A stretch of 36,070 bases of DNA from Balneolaceae bacterium. GTDB taxonomy: Bacteria > Bacteroidota > Rhodothermia > Balneolales > Balneolaceae. The stretch spans positions 1-36,070 of the forward strand of contig SLJB01000109.1 in NCBI GenBank assembly GCA_007135335.1, written 5' to 3'. Every line of letters begins with the position of its first letter. Position 1 is the first letter of the stretch. Under the pieces are notes generated by a model that saw only the letters and a list, made by a program, of their open reading frames with translations, did not search any database and had not been told where the DNA came from. The translations under genes were made by a program, and so were the position numbers. This document shows positions 1-10,653 of the stretch, in pieces.

Positions 1-756
1 GAGCAGAATGATGCGCTTGAACAGACAGTTATCCGATCGCCGGTTAATGGAACCTTAGGCCAGCGAAATGCGGAAATAGGCATGCAGGTGAGTAATGCCA
101 CCCGGCTTTTTACTGTTGGTGATCTGAGTCGATCCAAAATTACCATAAATTTAACTGAACGAATGCTTGGATATATTCAAAGTGGTAACACCGCGAGAGT
201 TTTCTCTGAGAACATTCAGGATACGGTGATAACCGGAGAAATTTCACGAATCTCTCCTTTTTTGGGCGCAGGGAGTTTTAGCACTGAAGCAGAAATTGAT
301 ATTGATAATGAACAGGGTCTGCTACTTCCCGGTATGTTTGTTACAGTAGATGTTCTCTACGGAGAAAGCGAGCAGGTTACAATTATACCACTCAGCGCTA
401 TTTACAGAAACCCGCAATCGGGAGAAACCGGAGTATTTGTTGCTACCAGTTTTGGTATTGAAGCCGATCTGCTCGAAGAACTTGAAGCAGGTGAATCGAT
501 GCCGGGTTTAAGCAATCCAACAGATGTGGAGTTTGTCCCTATTGAAATCATAGCCCGGGGTCGCGATGCGGCCGGGGTGGCAGGTATTCGCAGTGGAGAT
601 TGGGTGGTAACCGTTGGGCAGAATCTCATTTTCAGAGATAACAGCCCGCAGGCAAGGGTCCGGCCTGTAAGCTGGAACAACATTATGGAGATGCAAAGGC
701 TGCAGCCGCAGGATCTTCTTCGTGAAATTATGAACGGAAACGTGGCCGAACGATAG
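1..756 (+). CDS. RND efflux system periplasmic adaptor (HlyD/MFP family), 5' truncated by window edge
   Basis: Frame 1 is open from base 1 (EQNDALEQTVIRSPVNGTLGQRNAEIGMQV...), upstream of the listed ATG at 82. RSPVNGTLG is barrel-sandwich-like and the gene sits directly before an AcrB-type pump. Confidence 0.9.
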   Translation, partial: EQNDALEQTVIRSPVNGTLGQRNAEIGMQVSNATRLFTVGDLSRSKITINLTERMLGYIQSGNTARVFSENIQDTVITGEISRISPFLGAGSFSTEAEIDIDNEQGLLLPGMFVTVDVLYGESEQVTIIPLSAIYRNPQSGETGVFVATSFGIEADLLEELEAGESMPGLSNPTDVEFVPIEIIARGRDAAGVAGIRSGDWVVTVGQNLIFRDNSPQARVRPVSWNNIMEMQRLQPQDLLREIMNGNVAER

Positions 757-787
757 AGAAGCCTTTTAAAATATAAAGTGAATAAAA

Positions 788-3700
788 ATGGGTTTAACTG
801 ATACTTCCGTAAAACGTCCGATTGCAACCACAATGGTTTATCTCATTGTGATTGTGCTTGGAATTGTTGGCTTCAGGTATTTGCCTGTTGATTTGTTGCC
901 GCCAATTGAATTTCCGAGGCTATCCATTTCGGTTGATTACCCGAATGTTGGGCCTGAGGAAATAGAGGTAATTATAACCGATCAGATTGAAAATGCTATT
1001 GCCGGGGTTGCCAATATCGATGAGGTTACCTCACGTTCAGAAGAAGGACGAAGCAATGTAACACTGAATTTTGCGCAAAATACAAATTTGGATGAGGCTG
1101 CTAACGATGTTCGTGCAGCATTAGACCGGGTTCGCCGAAGTCTGCCTGAAGAAGCAGAAGCTCCCCGTGTTCGAAAATTCGATCCCAACGAATCGCCCAT
1201 TGTTATTCTCGGAGCTCAATCAACCCGGGCGCTGGATGAATTGACTCGCCTGCTTGAAAGAGATATATCAAAACGCCTGGAACAAATTCCCGGTGTGGGC
1301 TCTATCGATGTATGGGGAGGGGTGTATCGCGAAATTCTGGTAAACCTGAAACGAGACCGGATGATGGCCAGCGGTTTAACAGCTACAGACGTTCGAAATG
1401 CCATTGTAGCTGAAAATTCAACGTTGCCGGGAGGGAATGTTAAGGATGGTTTTACCCAGCTTTATGTCCGAACTCTTGGGGAGTTCACATCCATAGATCA
1501 GATTGCAGAAACTATTATTACCAGGATTGATGACCGGCCTGTACGTGTACGCGATGTGGCCACCGTTGAAGATGCATATGCAGAAATCGGGCGTGTGGTA
1601 GAGGTGAATGATGTGCCGATGATTCGAATGGGTATCCGTAAACAGTCCGGTGCAAATACTGTTGAAGTATCGCGGGGAATACAACGGGAAATAGAAAGAA
1701 TCAACAGTGAACGCGACGATCTGAACCTGCTTGTTGTAACAGATCAAAGTGATTTTATTCAAAACTCCATCGATAACGTGCAGCAGTCGGCCATGTGGGG
1801 GGCATTGCTTGCTATTTTTATTCTTTACCTGTTTTTGCGGAATGGCTCTACAACGTTTATCATCTCTCTGGCTATCCCGGTCTCCATTATTGCAACATTT
1901 GGGCTTCTGTTTTTCTCTGGATTAACCCTGAATCAAATGAGTTTCGGGGGGCTCGCTCTTGGTGTAGGTCTCATTGTTGATAACGCCATTGTGGTACTCG
2001 AGAATATTGTGAGGCTTCGAAGTAACGGCAAGTCTCTGACGGAGGCGTCTCTTGTGGGTACACGGGAAGTGGCCGGCGCTATTGTGGCATCAACCATTAC
2101 TACCTCGGTAATTTTCCTTCCGGTTGTCTTTATGCAGACCATTACAGGAACCATGTTTCAGGAGCTTGCCCTGGTTGTAGTTTTTGCACTGGTTTGTTCA
2201 CTGTTTATTGCTCTGACACTTGTACCGATGCTTGCGAGTAAGTTCATGACAATCAAACCGGAAACTGAGCTTACAGCTAAAGATAAAGGCCGTTTCCAGA
2301 TTTTCTTTGAGAAGTTTGAAAACAGTTACAGCGGCTTTCTTCGTAAAGCCATCAACAGAAAATATGTTGTTTTTGGTGTTGCAACCGTCTTAATTGGTAT
2401 CTCTGTTTACGGTGCCGGATTCATTGACACTGAACTTGCGCCCGAGACTGAAGCCGATGAAATTCGAATCGATTTTATTCTTGAAGATGGTATGAACATT
2501 GCCGTTTCAAACCGATATCTGACAGAGCTAAAAGAGAAAGTAACTGCCATTGTTCCAATGGATCAGGTTAAATATATCTCGACCGATGTGCGGAATGGCC
2601 GTGCACAGGTTGAGCTGAATCTGGTTGATGTGAGCCAAAGAACAGTAAGTTCCTCGGAGCTGGCCGATCAGATTCGTGATGAGATTGAAGGAAGTATTCC
2701 CGGTGGATTTTTTAGAGTACGTGCTCAGAGTGGATTATGGATTCTGCGCCGAATTTTTGGATCGGGCGGCGATGAAGCCGTGCAGATTCAGCTTCGGGGT
2801 TATGACATTGAAACAGCAAGTGAACTGGCTGATGAAATTCGCCGCAGAATGGAGCGTATTCCGGAAGTTCGCGGTGTACGTTCAGACCGCGAGGAAGGCC
2901 GTCCCGAGCAAAACATTATTTTTGACCGTGAAAAAATTGCCCAGCTTGGGTTAACAGCCCGCGAAGTTGCACAGGCAGTGCAGGCAAACGTTGGCGGTAC
3001 CCGTGCGGGTGTCTTCAGGGATGGCGGCGATGAGTACCCCATTACCGTTCGTCTGCAGGAGCAGGACAGAATGAGCACACTCGATATTGAAAATATATCT
3101 GTTCGCTCAGCCATGGGCGATATAATCCCCATCTCAACCGTGATTGACCAGCAAGCTTCCCGGGGCCCGGTATCAATAAATCGAATTAACGGGCAGCGGG
3201 TAACTTTCATTACAGCTAATCTGCAGAGTGGAGTGCCGCTGGGTCAGGCAGTGCAGAAAATACAGGCTGAACTATCTGATCTACCCATGCCAACAGGATT
3301 TTCCGTTGTTTACGGCGGCGAGTACGAGGAGCAGCAGCGCGCCCAGACAGACTTTATCATCTCTATTTTGATGGCTCTTGCGCTGATTTATATGGTGATG
3401 GCAGCTCAGTTCGAACGTTTTCTTGATCCGCTAATCGTTATGTTTGCCGTACCGGTGGCTATTGTTGGGATAATACCAACCATGCTCCTTACCAACACCA
3501 CTTTCAACATGCAAAGCATTATGGGGGTAATAATGCTGGTTGGCATTGTGGTGAACAATGCAATTGTGCTGGTTGATTATATAAATCTGATGAGGCGTGA
3601 GCGTAATCTGAGTGTTATCGAAGCGGTGATTGAGTCTGGCAGACTGCGCTTACGGCCGATTTTGATGACCACACTGACCACAGTTCTCGGTTTACTTCCG

Positions 3701-3910
3701 CTCTCTTTTGGATGGGGTGCCGGTGGTGAAATACAGGCAGCACTAGCACGTGTTGTAATTGGCGGACTCACTGCATCTACATTGATTACTCTTGTGCTGA
3801 TTCCCGTGGTTTACATCACAGCGAATGGAATTAAAGAGTATATAATTGAGAAAAAAGCCGCGTTCATAGAATCGCGTGAAGCAATTGCAGCTCAGCCCGG
3901 CCAGGCCTAA
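788..3910 (+). CDS. Efflux RND transporter permease (AcrB/HAE1-like)
   Basis: 1040 aa. N-terminus SVKRPIATTMVYLIVIVLG, GGLALGVGLIVDNAIVVLENI, and repeated MGVIMLVGIVVNNAIVLVDYIN motifs typical of RND pumps. Confidence 0.96.
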   Translation: MGLTDTSVKRPIATTMVYLIVIVLGIVGFRYLPVDLLPPIEFPRLSISVDYPNVGPEEIEVIITDQIENAIAGVANIDEVTSRSEEGRSNVTLNFAQNTNLDEAANDVRAALDRVRRSLPEEAEAPRVRKFDPNESPIVILGAQSTRALDELTRLLERDISKRLEQIPGVGSIDVWGGVYREILVNLKRDRMMASGLTATDVRNAIVAENSTLPGGNVKDGFTQLYVRTLGEFTSIDQIAETIITRIDDRPVRVRDVATVEDAYAEIGRVVEVNDVPMIRMGIRKQSGANTVEVSRGIQREIERINSERDDLNLLVVTDQSDFIQNSIDNVQQSAMWGALLAIFILYLFLRNGSTTFIISLAIPVSIIATFGLLFFSGLTLNQMSFGGLALGVGLIVDNAIVVLENIVRLRSNGKSLTEASLVGTREVAGAIVASTITTSVIFLPVVFMQTITGTMFQELALVVVFALVCSLFIALTLVPMLASKFMTIKPETELTAKDKGRFQIFFEKFENSYSGFLRKAINRKYVVFGVATVLIGISVYGAGFIDTELAPETEADEIRIDFILEDGMNIAVSNRYLTELKEKVTAIVPMDQVKYISTDVRNGRAQVELNLVDVSQRTVSSSELADQIRDEIEGSIPGGFFRVRAQSGLWILRRIFGSGGDEAVQIQLRGYDIETASELADEIRRRMERIPEVRGVRSDREEGRPEQNIIFDREKIAQLGLTAREVAQAVQANVGGTRAGVFRDGGDEYPITVRLQEQDRMSTLDIENISVRSAMGDIIPISTVIDQQASRGPVSINRINGQRVTFITANLQSGVPLGQAVQKIQAELSDLPMPTGFSVVYGGEYEEQQRAQTDFIISILMALALIYMVMAAQFERFLDPLIVMFAVPVAIVGIIPTMLLTNTTFNMQSIMGVIMLVGIVVNNAIVLVDYINLMRRERNLSVIEAVIESGRLRLRPILMTTLTTVLGLLPLSFGWGAGGEIQAALARVVIGGLTASTLITLVLIPVVYITANGIKEYIIEKKAAFIESREAIAAQPGQA

Positions 3911-3938
3911 GAATATTCTCTGATACACCTTGGCGTAT

Positions 3939-3968
3939 TGCCGGCGGCTCTTCCCATAGTCGCCGGCA
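3939..3968. terminator. Strong GC hairpin downstream of RND pump gene (no clear U tract)
   Basis: TGCCGGCG (3939-3946) / CGCCGGCA (3961-3968), perfect 8-bp arms with 14-nt loop, about 30 nt after the stop codon. Confidence 0.5.
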
Positions 3969-4071
3969 TTTGATATAAATTGGATTAATACGCTCCATGA
4001 AGTTGTAAAGTCTCAAAAAATTGAGATATTAGAAGGCATTTGAACTTCGCCTGATAATTGAATTACATTTC

Positions 4072-5394
4072 ATGGGTATTTTTATTTCGTTACTGATTGT
4101 AGTTGGCCTTATTGTTTTATTAACGGTTCGGTTTAATCTTCACCCATTTCTCGCCCTGCTTTTTGGTGCCATTCTGATGGGTTTTTTGGGGAGCCTCGAA
4201 GCGGTTGTACTGGTTGGTGCACTTGCAGATGGTTTTGGAGCCACCTTGCGAAGTATAGGTATCGTGATTGCCGCCGGTGCAATTATTGGCGAATATCTTG
4301 ACAGAAGCGGGGGCGCAAAAGTGCTTGCGAACAAAATTCTGGATAAGGTTGGTGAAAAAAATTCACCGCTATCCATGAGTCTCACAGGTTACATAGTCTC
4401 CATTCCCGTTTTTTGTGATTCAGGTTTTATAGTTCTTTCAGCACTTAACAAAGCCATTGCTAAACGTGCGAAGATATCACTTGCCGTACTTGCAGTTGCA
4501 CTCTCATCCGGCTTATATGCAACGCATGTTTTTGTACCTCCCACACCGGGTCCGCTTGCCGCGGCAGCTACACTGGGAGCTGATGTTGGCTGGGTTTTAA
4601 TTTTAGGACTCATTGTTTCACTACCTGTATTGATGGCTTCTCTGGCCTGGGCTACACTCTTTTGTAAGAGATATAACATAGAATTTGAACTATCTGAATT
4701 AGAGAGCGAGAAACCCAAAATTCCGCCCTCATTCAAGCTTGCGGTACTGCCCATTCTTACACCTATCTTTTTGATTGCTATAAAATCCATCGCTGAACTG
4801 CCCTCCGCTCCGTTTGGTGATGGCTGGGCCTTCTCATTTTTTCAATTTGTGGGCGACCCGATTATTGCACTGCTGATAGGCGCTGTACTCTCTTTTTTAA
4901 TGGTTCGTGGCGGGGGTAAAAAAATTCAGAATGTCTGGCTTGAAGAGGCCTTGAAAAAAGCAGGCATCATTATTCTGATAACCGGTGCAGGCGGGGCTTT
5001 TGGAGCTGTGCTTCGGGAAACAGATCTTGGTGAGTTTGCATCACAGTTTGCAGAAATTGGGGGCCTGGGTGTCTTGATACCTTTTTTAATTGCCGCTTTT
5101 CTGAAAACAGCTCAGGGATCATCAACCGTAGCCATTATCACTGCCGCAGCCATAACTGCCCCCCTTCTTGCGCCGCTTGGATTTGATTCCACAATTGGTG
5201 CGGCACTGGTTGTGCTGGCAATCGGTGCCGGCTCATTAACCGTTTCGCACGTTAACGACAGCTACTTCTGGGTGGTGGCTAAATTTTCAGAAATGGATAC
5301 ATCAACAGCACTTAAAACGCACACTATATCAACGCTGATTATGGGAATTACCGGGCTGATTACGGTGCAGGTACTTGCATGGATTTTACTTTGA
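4072..5394 (+). CDS. GntP-family permease (gluconate/glycerate-type H+ symporter)
   Basis: 440 aa polytopic protein with HVFVPPTPGPLAAA, KTAQGSSTVAIITAAAI and SHVNDSYFWVV motifs. Confidence 0.92.
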   Translation: MGIFISLLIVVGLIVLLTVRFNLHPFLALLFGAILMGFLGSLEAVVLVGALADGFGATLRSIGIVIAAGAIIGEYLDRSGGAKVLANKILDKVGEKNSPLSMSLTGYIVSIPVFCDSGFIVLSALNKAIAKRAKISLAVLAVALSSGLYATHVFVPPTPGPLAAAATLGADVGWVLILGLIVSLPVLMASLAWATLFCKRYNIEFELSELESEKPKIPPSFKLAVLPILTPIFLIAIKSIAELPSAPFGDGWAFSFFQFVGDPIIALLIGAVLSFLMVRGGGKKIQNVWLEEALKKAGIIILITGAGGAFGAVLRETDLGEFASQFAEIGGLGVLIPFLIAAFLKTAQGSSTVAIITAAAITAPLLAPLGFDSTIGAALVVLAIGAGSLTVSHVNDSYFWVVAKFSEMDTSTALKTHTISTLIMGITGLITVQVLAWILL

Positions 5395-5402
5395 TTCAAA
5401 AA

Positions 5403-5426
5403 CTCAGTTCGTCTGAGATTGTTTTT
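5403..5426 (+). terminator. Candidate terminator after GntP permease
   Basis: CTCAG-TTCGT-CTGAG followed by ATTGTTTTT, right after the stop codon at 5394. Confidence 0.5.
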
Positions 5427-5702
5427 CTACAGAGTCAATAAAACCGCTCTTTCTCGGGGTGTGAAAAAAATCCTTTTAAAATAATTAAGGCCATGTTTTT
5501 TTTAACGGCCATGGGCGCAGAGAACCACAAAGGTTATTTAGTTATGTTCTTTGCGTTATATTAGCGGCGTTGGCGGTTTATTTTTTAGGTTGTCATTATT
5601 TTATATAATTTTTCTCTTACTCCTTTACACAGGATAGGAGTCCTTTTCCCTGATTTAGAATCGTGTTCAGGTTTAAAGAAATCACCAGAAACCAATTTTA
5701 AA

Positions 5703-6743
5703 ATGCTTCATAAAGACCGGATACCGGCGCTGCTTCTCATTTTTCTATTATTCTTCGCATGCAAAACTGAGGAGAGCGGCCATCCAATCATGACGGTAAA
5801 TGGCGCCGTATTTTCTTCAGATTTGGGCGTTACACTCACGCATGAACATGTAATGGTAGACTGGATCGGAGCTGATAGTACGGGGTATCATCGATGGGAG
5901 CGCGAAGAAGTGATTGAACGAGCCCTGCCCTATTTTCTGGAGGCAAGCGGCCGCGGTATTGATACGTTTATTGATTGTACACCGGCATACCTTGGACGCG
6001 ATCCGTTTGTTCTTGCGGAGTTATCGAGAAGGTCTGGGGTGATGATTCTTACAAATACCGGATTTTATGGAGCCGTGGATAATCGTTTTGTACCGGATTA
6101 TGCACACCACGAAACGGCCGAAGAGATTGCCGAACGCTGGATTGATGAATTTGAGAATGGTATCGACGGGAGCGAAATCAGGCCGGGATTTATAAAAATG
6201 TCTGTAGCAGAGGAACAGCCTTTAACGGAGCTTCATCGAAAACTGGTGGAAGCGGCAGCTATTACACACCACCGGACAGGGCTAACGATTTTGTCTCACA
6301 CAATCGGGGATCTGCCCGCGATAGAACAAATCGAATTGCTGAGGAGCTCAGGGGTTCGGCCTGAAGCCTGGGTGTGGACTCACGCTCAATCAGGTTCGCT
6401 TGAGGGAAATCTTGAGGCTGCAAACCTGGGAGCATGGATAGCGTTAGATAATGTACAATTCAGCCCGGAACATGAGGATGGAGAACACGGCAGTATAGAT
6501 TGGTATGCTAATCGGATTATGCGCCTGAAAGAAGCCGGGTTCTTGAACCAATTATTAATTTCGCATGATGCCGGCTGGTATGATGTTGGCGAGGAAAAGG
6601 GCGGAAGTTTTCGCGGATATTCCGATCTGTTCGATTTTCTTGTTCCTGAACTGGCAGATCGCGGATTTAACGACGAGGAGATCATGCAGTTGCTTATTTC
6701 AAATCCCAAAAATGCGTTTGGAATCCGGGTACGGGCTGATTAA
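5703..6743 (+). CDS. Phosphotriesterase-family metal-dependent hydrolase, putative lipoprotein
   Basis: Lipobox-like LLLIFLLFFAC; metal-site motifs TLTHEHVMVDW, IKMSV, LSHTIGD, WTHAQSG, LLISHDAGWYD. Confidence 0.88.
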   Translation: MLHKDRIPALLLIFLLFFACKTEESGHPIMTVNGAVFSSDLGVTLTHEHVMVDWIGADSTGYHRWEREEVIERALPYFLEASGRGIDTFIDCTPAYLGRDPFVLAELSRRSGVMILTNTGFYGAVDNRFVPDYAHHETAEEIAERWIDEFENGIDGSEIRPGFIKMSVAEEQPLTELHRKLVEAAAITHHRTGLTILSHTIGDLPAIEQIELLRSSGVRPEAWVWTHAQSGSLEGNLEAANLGAWIALDNVQFSPEHEDGEHGSIDWYANRIMRLKEAGFLNQLLISHDAGWYDVGEEKGGSFRGYSDLFDFLVPELADRGFNDEEIMQLLISNPKNAFGIRVRAD

Positions 6744-6890
6744 TGGTTATATGGCTTTACAAAAATAAAGCTTCTTCATTTTGATATTGAAATCAACACG
6801 ATAAAGCTTGCATATGAAGCAAGGAAAAACTCAAAACTATCGTAGTATTTAGTTCCTGAAAATTAAACTCTGTCTTCTAAAGGAAAAATA

Positions 6891-7448
6891 ATGCCAGCCA
6901 AAGGACAAATACTAATCGACAAACGTAGCGGAGATACAATTGAGTTTATTGAAACCTCTTCAGACACGAACGGAGAAAGAGTTACTGTAAAAGTGACCTT
7001 AAAAAGTAAAGGTAAAGCTGTAGATGACCACATTCATATCTTACAGGAAGAGTCTTTTAAAGTAATCTCAGGGAGACTGACCTGCCTTATAGACGGGGAG
7101 CAGAAGTACATTAGTGCCGGAGAATTAGTTGTTTTACCAAAAAATAAACCTCATAACCATTACAATACTTCCGATGTACCGGCTGAATTTATCCAAACGA
7201 TAACACCGGGAATAGATGTAGATTTATTTCTCGAAAACCTGTTTGGGATGATAAATGATGGCAAAGTTAAAGAGGGAAAATTACCCTTTTTACAGGCAAT
7301 GGTAACAGCAAGATATTTGGAGAGCCCGTCAAGGCTTGCAGCCATTCCTATGGGTCTACAAAATGTACTAATAAATTCTATTGGGCCTTTAGCAAGATTA
7401 TTTGGATACAGAGCTATTTACAAAAAATACACAGGGATTGAAAAATGA
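6891..7448 (+). CDS. Cupin-domain protein
   Basis: DDHIHILQEESFKVISGRLTCLIDGEQKYISAGELVVLPKNKPHNHYN matches cupin motif 1/2 layout. Confidence 0.85.
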   Translation: MPAKGQILIDKRSGDTIEFIETSSDTNGERVTVKVTLKSKGKAVDDHIHILQEESFKVISGRLTCLIDGEQKYISAGELVVLPKNKPHNHYNTSDVPAEFIQTITPGIDVDLFLENLFGMINDGKVKEGKLPFLQAMVTARYLESPSRLAAIPMGLQNVLINSIGPLARLFGYRAIYKKYTGIEK

Positions 7449-7551
7449 CTATTTACAACAATCAATCTGCGATTAGATGAACCAAAAGTCCCAAGTTTCT
7501 TAGCCGCTAAACGAAAAATAATCTATAATTCTGATATAAAGTATCAGCCCG

Positions 7552-10500
7552 TTACCTCCCCTGTAATATAAAAGCCGCCCAGTTAACAGGTGCGGCATAC
7601 TCCGGGTGATTCACAAGCTCCAGTTTGGCGCGTTGCAACGCTTCACTATACGAGTGGCCATTTCTGATATACTCATAAAAATGAATCATCAATTTAGAAG
7701 TAGGCTGGTCGTTAACCCTCCACTTCGATACCACCAGATTTGAAGCCCCGGCGTAGATAAATGCCCGTGTAAACCCGATGATTCCCTCGCCTCTGTACAT
7801 GGTTCCAAGCCCGGTTTCACACGCTCCGAGAACTACTAAATCAGCATTCAGATTGAGATTGTAAATATCGGATACATAGACAATTCCATTGTCAGATTCT
7901 TCATCATCCCCCCAAAGAGCAATACCCGAAAACTGTGGATTAGATTCATTTATAAAAGCGTGGGTTGCAAAATGGATGAAGGCATACTGTTGCAACCCAA
8001 CAGATTCCAGACGGCTTTTTGATGCCTCACGGTCAAGAAAGACATCAGCATTTTCAGGAAAGAAAAAGTCCATAAATCCTCTGCGCTGACGAAAGAGGCC
8101 GGCAATTTGAGTTGTTTCGTACCGTGTTAGGGGTAATGGTGATAAGGTTCCGGCGTAGCGCTGAATACCGTCAGACAGGATATAATCATCAATGGAGTTA
8201 TTGAAAGGAGCCATAGCAAGAAAATTCCTTGGATTATCGGGTTTTCGATCCGCCATGTGTTGCAGCATTGAAACAGAAGGTGCGTAAGAAACCTGATAAT
8301 CATTAATCAGAAAAGGCATCTGGTGAAATCGGTTTTGCGGTTTATTTTCCGATGTGAGGAGCAGTTCAAACGGTAAAAAATGCAGAGCATGATCCGGGAC
8401 AACAATGAGCTTTTCAGTCGATAAATTACTGCGTAGTGGTTCAACCAGTGTTTGATATAATTGATAAGCAAGTTCTGAATACTCACGGGACGAACTGCTA
8501 ATGACGGCCCCCCGAAGGGTTTCAATCTGTTCCGGAAGAGATGATGCGTCACCTAAATTTACAATTGAATAGTTATCCCGGTCTATGAGTAGTGCTAAAA
8601 GGTTATCTTCAGTAAAGATGTAACTGATCAAGGTCTCATCTTCACTTAAAAGTGCCTGTGCCTGCTGTAAGGTTGCCGGTTTCGTATTGTATTTCAGGAA
8701 ATGGTAGGATGGGTAGTTCTTTTCTAGTGACTGTGTGAACTCCTGTAATTCTTGCTTGGCATAAAAAAGGGAGTCTTTGAACGCAGAGATTAGTTGTTCA
8801 TCGGCTTCAAACCCGTTCTCCTGTTCTATGTGTATACGTCGGTAATAATGGGTGATGGCCCGGCTCAGTTCTTCTTCGCTCTGTAAGATATCATGAGGAA
8901 CTCCGGCAAAATTCCGGGCATTCACATTTTGCAGTAACTCAAGCGCAAGGCGAGCCCGCATGCGTTCGCTCCATTCAAAAATTTGATCAGCCCATTCCCG
9001 GTGTCCGGTTTCACTGTATTGATGGTAAAAAACTTCAATAGCGTTACTGAAGATTACATAGTTTTCTTCCAAAAGACTTAATTTTGATGCTTCACTTTGA
9101 TAGCGTGTTTGCAGATACTCTACAAGTTCTGCAGCATTATCGTAGTAATTTTGCGCAGTATTGAGATAATCCTGATTACCAACCGCACGGTACTTCATCA
9201 GGTTTGCATTAGCCATTCCCCGCAGGGCATTAAGCAACTCAAGAGGATGTGAAATGGTATCAAACTCAATAGCTTCATTCAGTTGTAAACCGCTGTTTTC
9301 TCTGATTTGCTCAATGGCTGACCGAAAGTATTTTACAGCTTCTGAATAGAGACCCTGATCCAGGTACACAGATCCGATTTTTCGGGTAATATCCCAGACA
9401 TCAGGATGGTTGCTGCCCAATCGGGACTCAGCGATATCGAGGGCTTTCCGGAATTGCTCCCTGGCGAGATCAACCTCTCCAATTTGCCTGTAAAAATCTC
9501 CGAATTGTATAATAGGGGATACAAGACTAGGATGATTTTCACCAAAATGAGCAATATATACTGAGATAGCCAGCTCATAGTTTCTATGCGCATCATTGAA
9601 CTTTTCATTTTGATAATAAATATATGCAAGATTAAGATACCCTACTGCAGTTTCAAGATGATTAAGCCCCAAGTTGGTTTCTTTAAGTCGCTGTGCCCGT
9701 TCCAATACATTTGTTGCTGTGGTGAGGTCGCCCATGCGGATATATGAAATGCCCGCATTATTCAGAGCTGCGAGATACAGTGAGCTGTTTTCCCCTAAAT
9801 TTGTACGGGAAATAGAGGCTGAACGCTCAAAATAATTTGCGGCTGTTGCAAGATCACCTATAGTGTAGTAAACCGTGCCAATACTGTTATAGGCATAACC
9901 CAATTCTTGATGATTCTCTCCAAAGGTTTCCCGAACAAGTGCAAGGTTGGTTTGAAAGTGCTCCATTGCCATATTTATACTACCAAGCCTGCGGTAGCTT
10001 ATTCCGATGTTGTTGTGAAGCACAGTAAGCATGACGCTCACCTCAAGCGTGCGCTCTGAGGAATCCAGAATCTGTTGGGCAGTCGTGTAATCTGCAATGG
10101 CTTCGTTAAAATTACCGTCTTCGTGATGAAGTCTACCGCGAAGAAGAAATATTCCTGCTCTTTCCGGTCCTGCTACATCTTGCTCTTCAGCGAGTATGAG
10201 TGCCCGTTCAGCCAAGGTAAAAGCATCTTGTATATTGTAGATAGCTGATAAGAGAAAAGAATTTTGCACAAACAATTTGATGGTGGTGCCGGGAGTTACA
10301 TTTTCGGATTCATCTATTTTTAAAAGTGCCCGGTTTATCACGTCTTCGGCTGCATCATATTCAGCCTTGCGTATGTAGATACTTGATTGAATGGTTTTAA
10401 TTTGTACACACAGATCTGCCGTTTCAGAGGATTTACAGGCTTCTTGAGATATATGGGAAAGGATACTATAAGCTTCGTCAAATTCATTCAGATAAAAATG

Positions 10501-10653
10501 CTGCCGAGCTTTGTCAAATGCGTCAGACAGGTTAGGATTAGCCGTTGAAAGATGTGGGGTAAAAATCCATAAAAAACAGACAATGCCCATTAAAACGCAC
10601 TTATGGCGAATGCAGGTATCCCCCGGATGAAATTGTGTTGTAGCTGAGAACAT
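7552..10653 (-). CDS. TPR-repeat protein with C-terminal CHAT (caspase-HetF-associated) domain; true start may be Met22 (about 10590)
   Basis: Many TPR units (ALNNAGISYIRMGDLTTATNVLERAQRLKETNLG, etc.). CHAT motifs FIHFATHAFINESNPQFSGIAL and ADLVVLGACETGLGTMYRGEGIIGFTRAFIYAGASNLVVSKWRV, with the catalytic His and Cys present. Hydrophobic signal-like N-terminus. Confidence 0.92.
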   Translation of the reverse strand: MFSATTQFHPGDTCIRHKCVLMGIVCFLWIFTPHLSTANPNLSDAFDKARQHFYLNEFDEAYSILSHISQEACKSSETADLCVQIKTIQSSIYIRKAEYDAAEDVINRALLKIDESENVTPGTTIKLFVQNSFLLSAIYNIQDAFTLAERALILAEEQDVAGPERAGIFLLRGRLHHEDGNFNEAIADYTTAQQILDSSERTLEVSVMLTVLHNNIGISYRRLGSINMAMEHFQTNLALVRETFGENHQELGYAYNSIGTVYYTIGDLATAANYFERSASISRTNLGENSSLYLAALNNAGISYIRMGDLTTATNVLERAQRLKETNLGLNHLETAVGYLNLAYIYYQNEKFNDAHRNYELAISVYIAHFGENHPSLVSPIIQFGDFYRQIGEVDLAREQFRKALDIAESRLGSNHPDVWDITRKIGSVYLDQGLYSEAVKYFRSAIEQIRENSGLQLNEAIEFDTISHPLELLNALRGMANANLMKYRAVGNQDYLNTAQNYYDNAAELVEYLQTRYQSEASKLSLLEENYVIFSNAIEVFYHQYSETGHREWADQIFEWSERMRARLALELLQNVNARNFAGVPHDILQSEEELSRAITHYYRRIHIEQENGFEADEQLISAFKDSLFYAKQELQEFTQSLEKNYPSYHFLKYNTKPATLQQAQALLSEDETLISYIFTEDNLLALLIDRDNYSIVNLGDASSLPEQIETLRGAVISSSSREYSELAYQLYQTLVEPLRSNLSTEKLIVVPDHALHFLPFELLLTSENKPQNRFHQMPFLINDYQVSYAPSVSMLQHMADRKPDNPRNFLAMAPFNNSIDDYILSDGIQRYAGTLSPLPLTRYETTQIAGLFRQRRGFMDFFFPENADVFLDREASKSRLESVGLQQYAFIHFATHAFINESNPQFSGIALWGDDEESDNGIVYVSDIYNLNLNADLVVLGACETGLGTMYRGEGIIGFTRAFIYAGASNLVVSKWRVNDQPTSKLMIHFYEYIRNGHSYSEALQRAKLELVNHPEYAAPVNWAAFILQGR

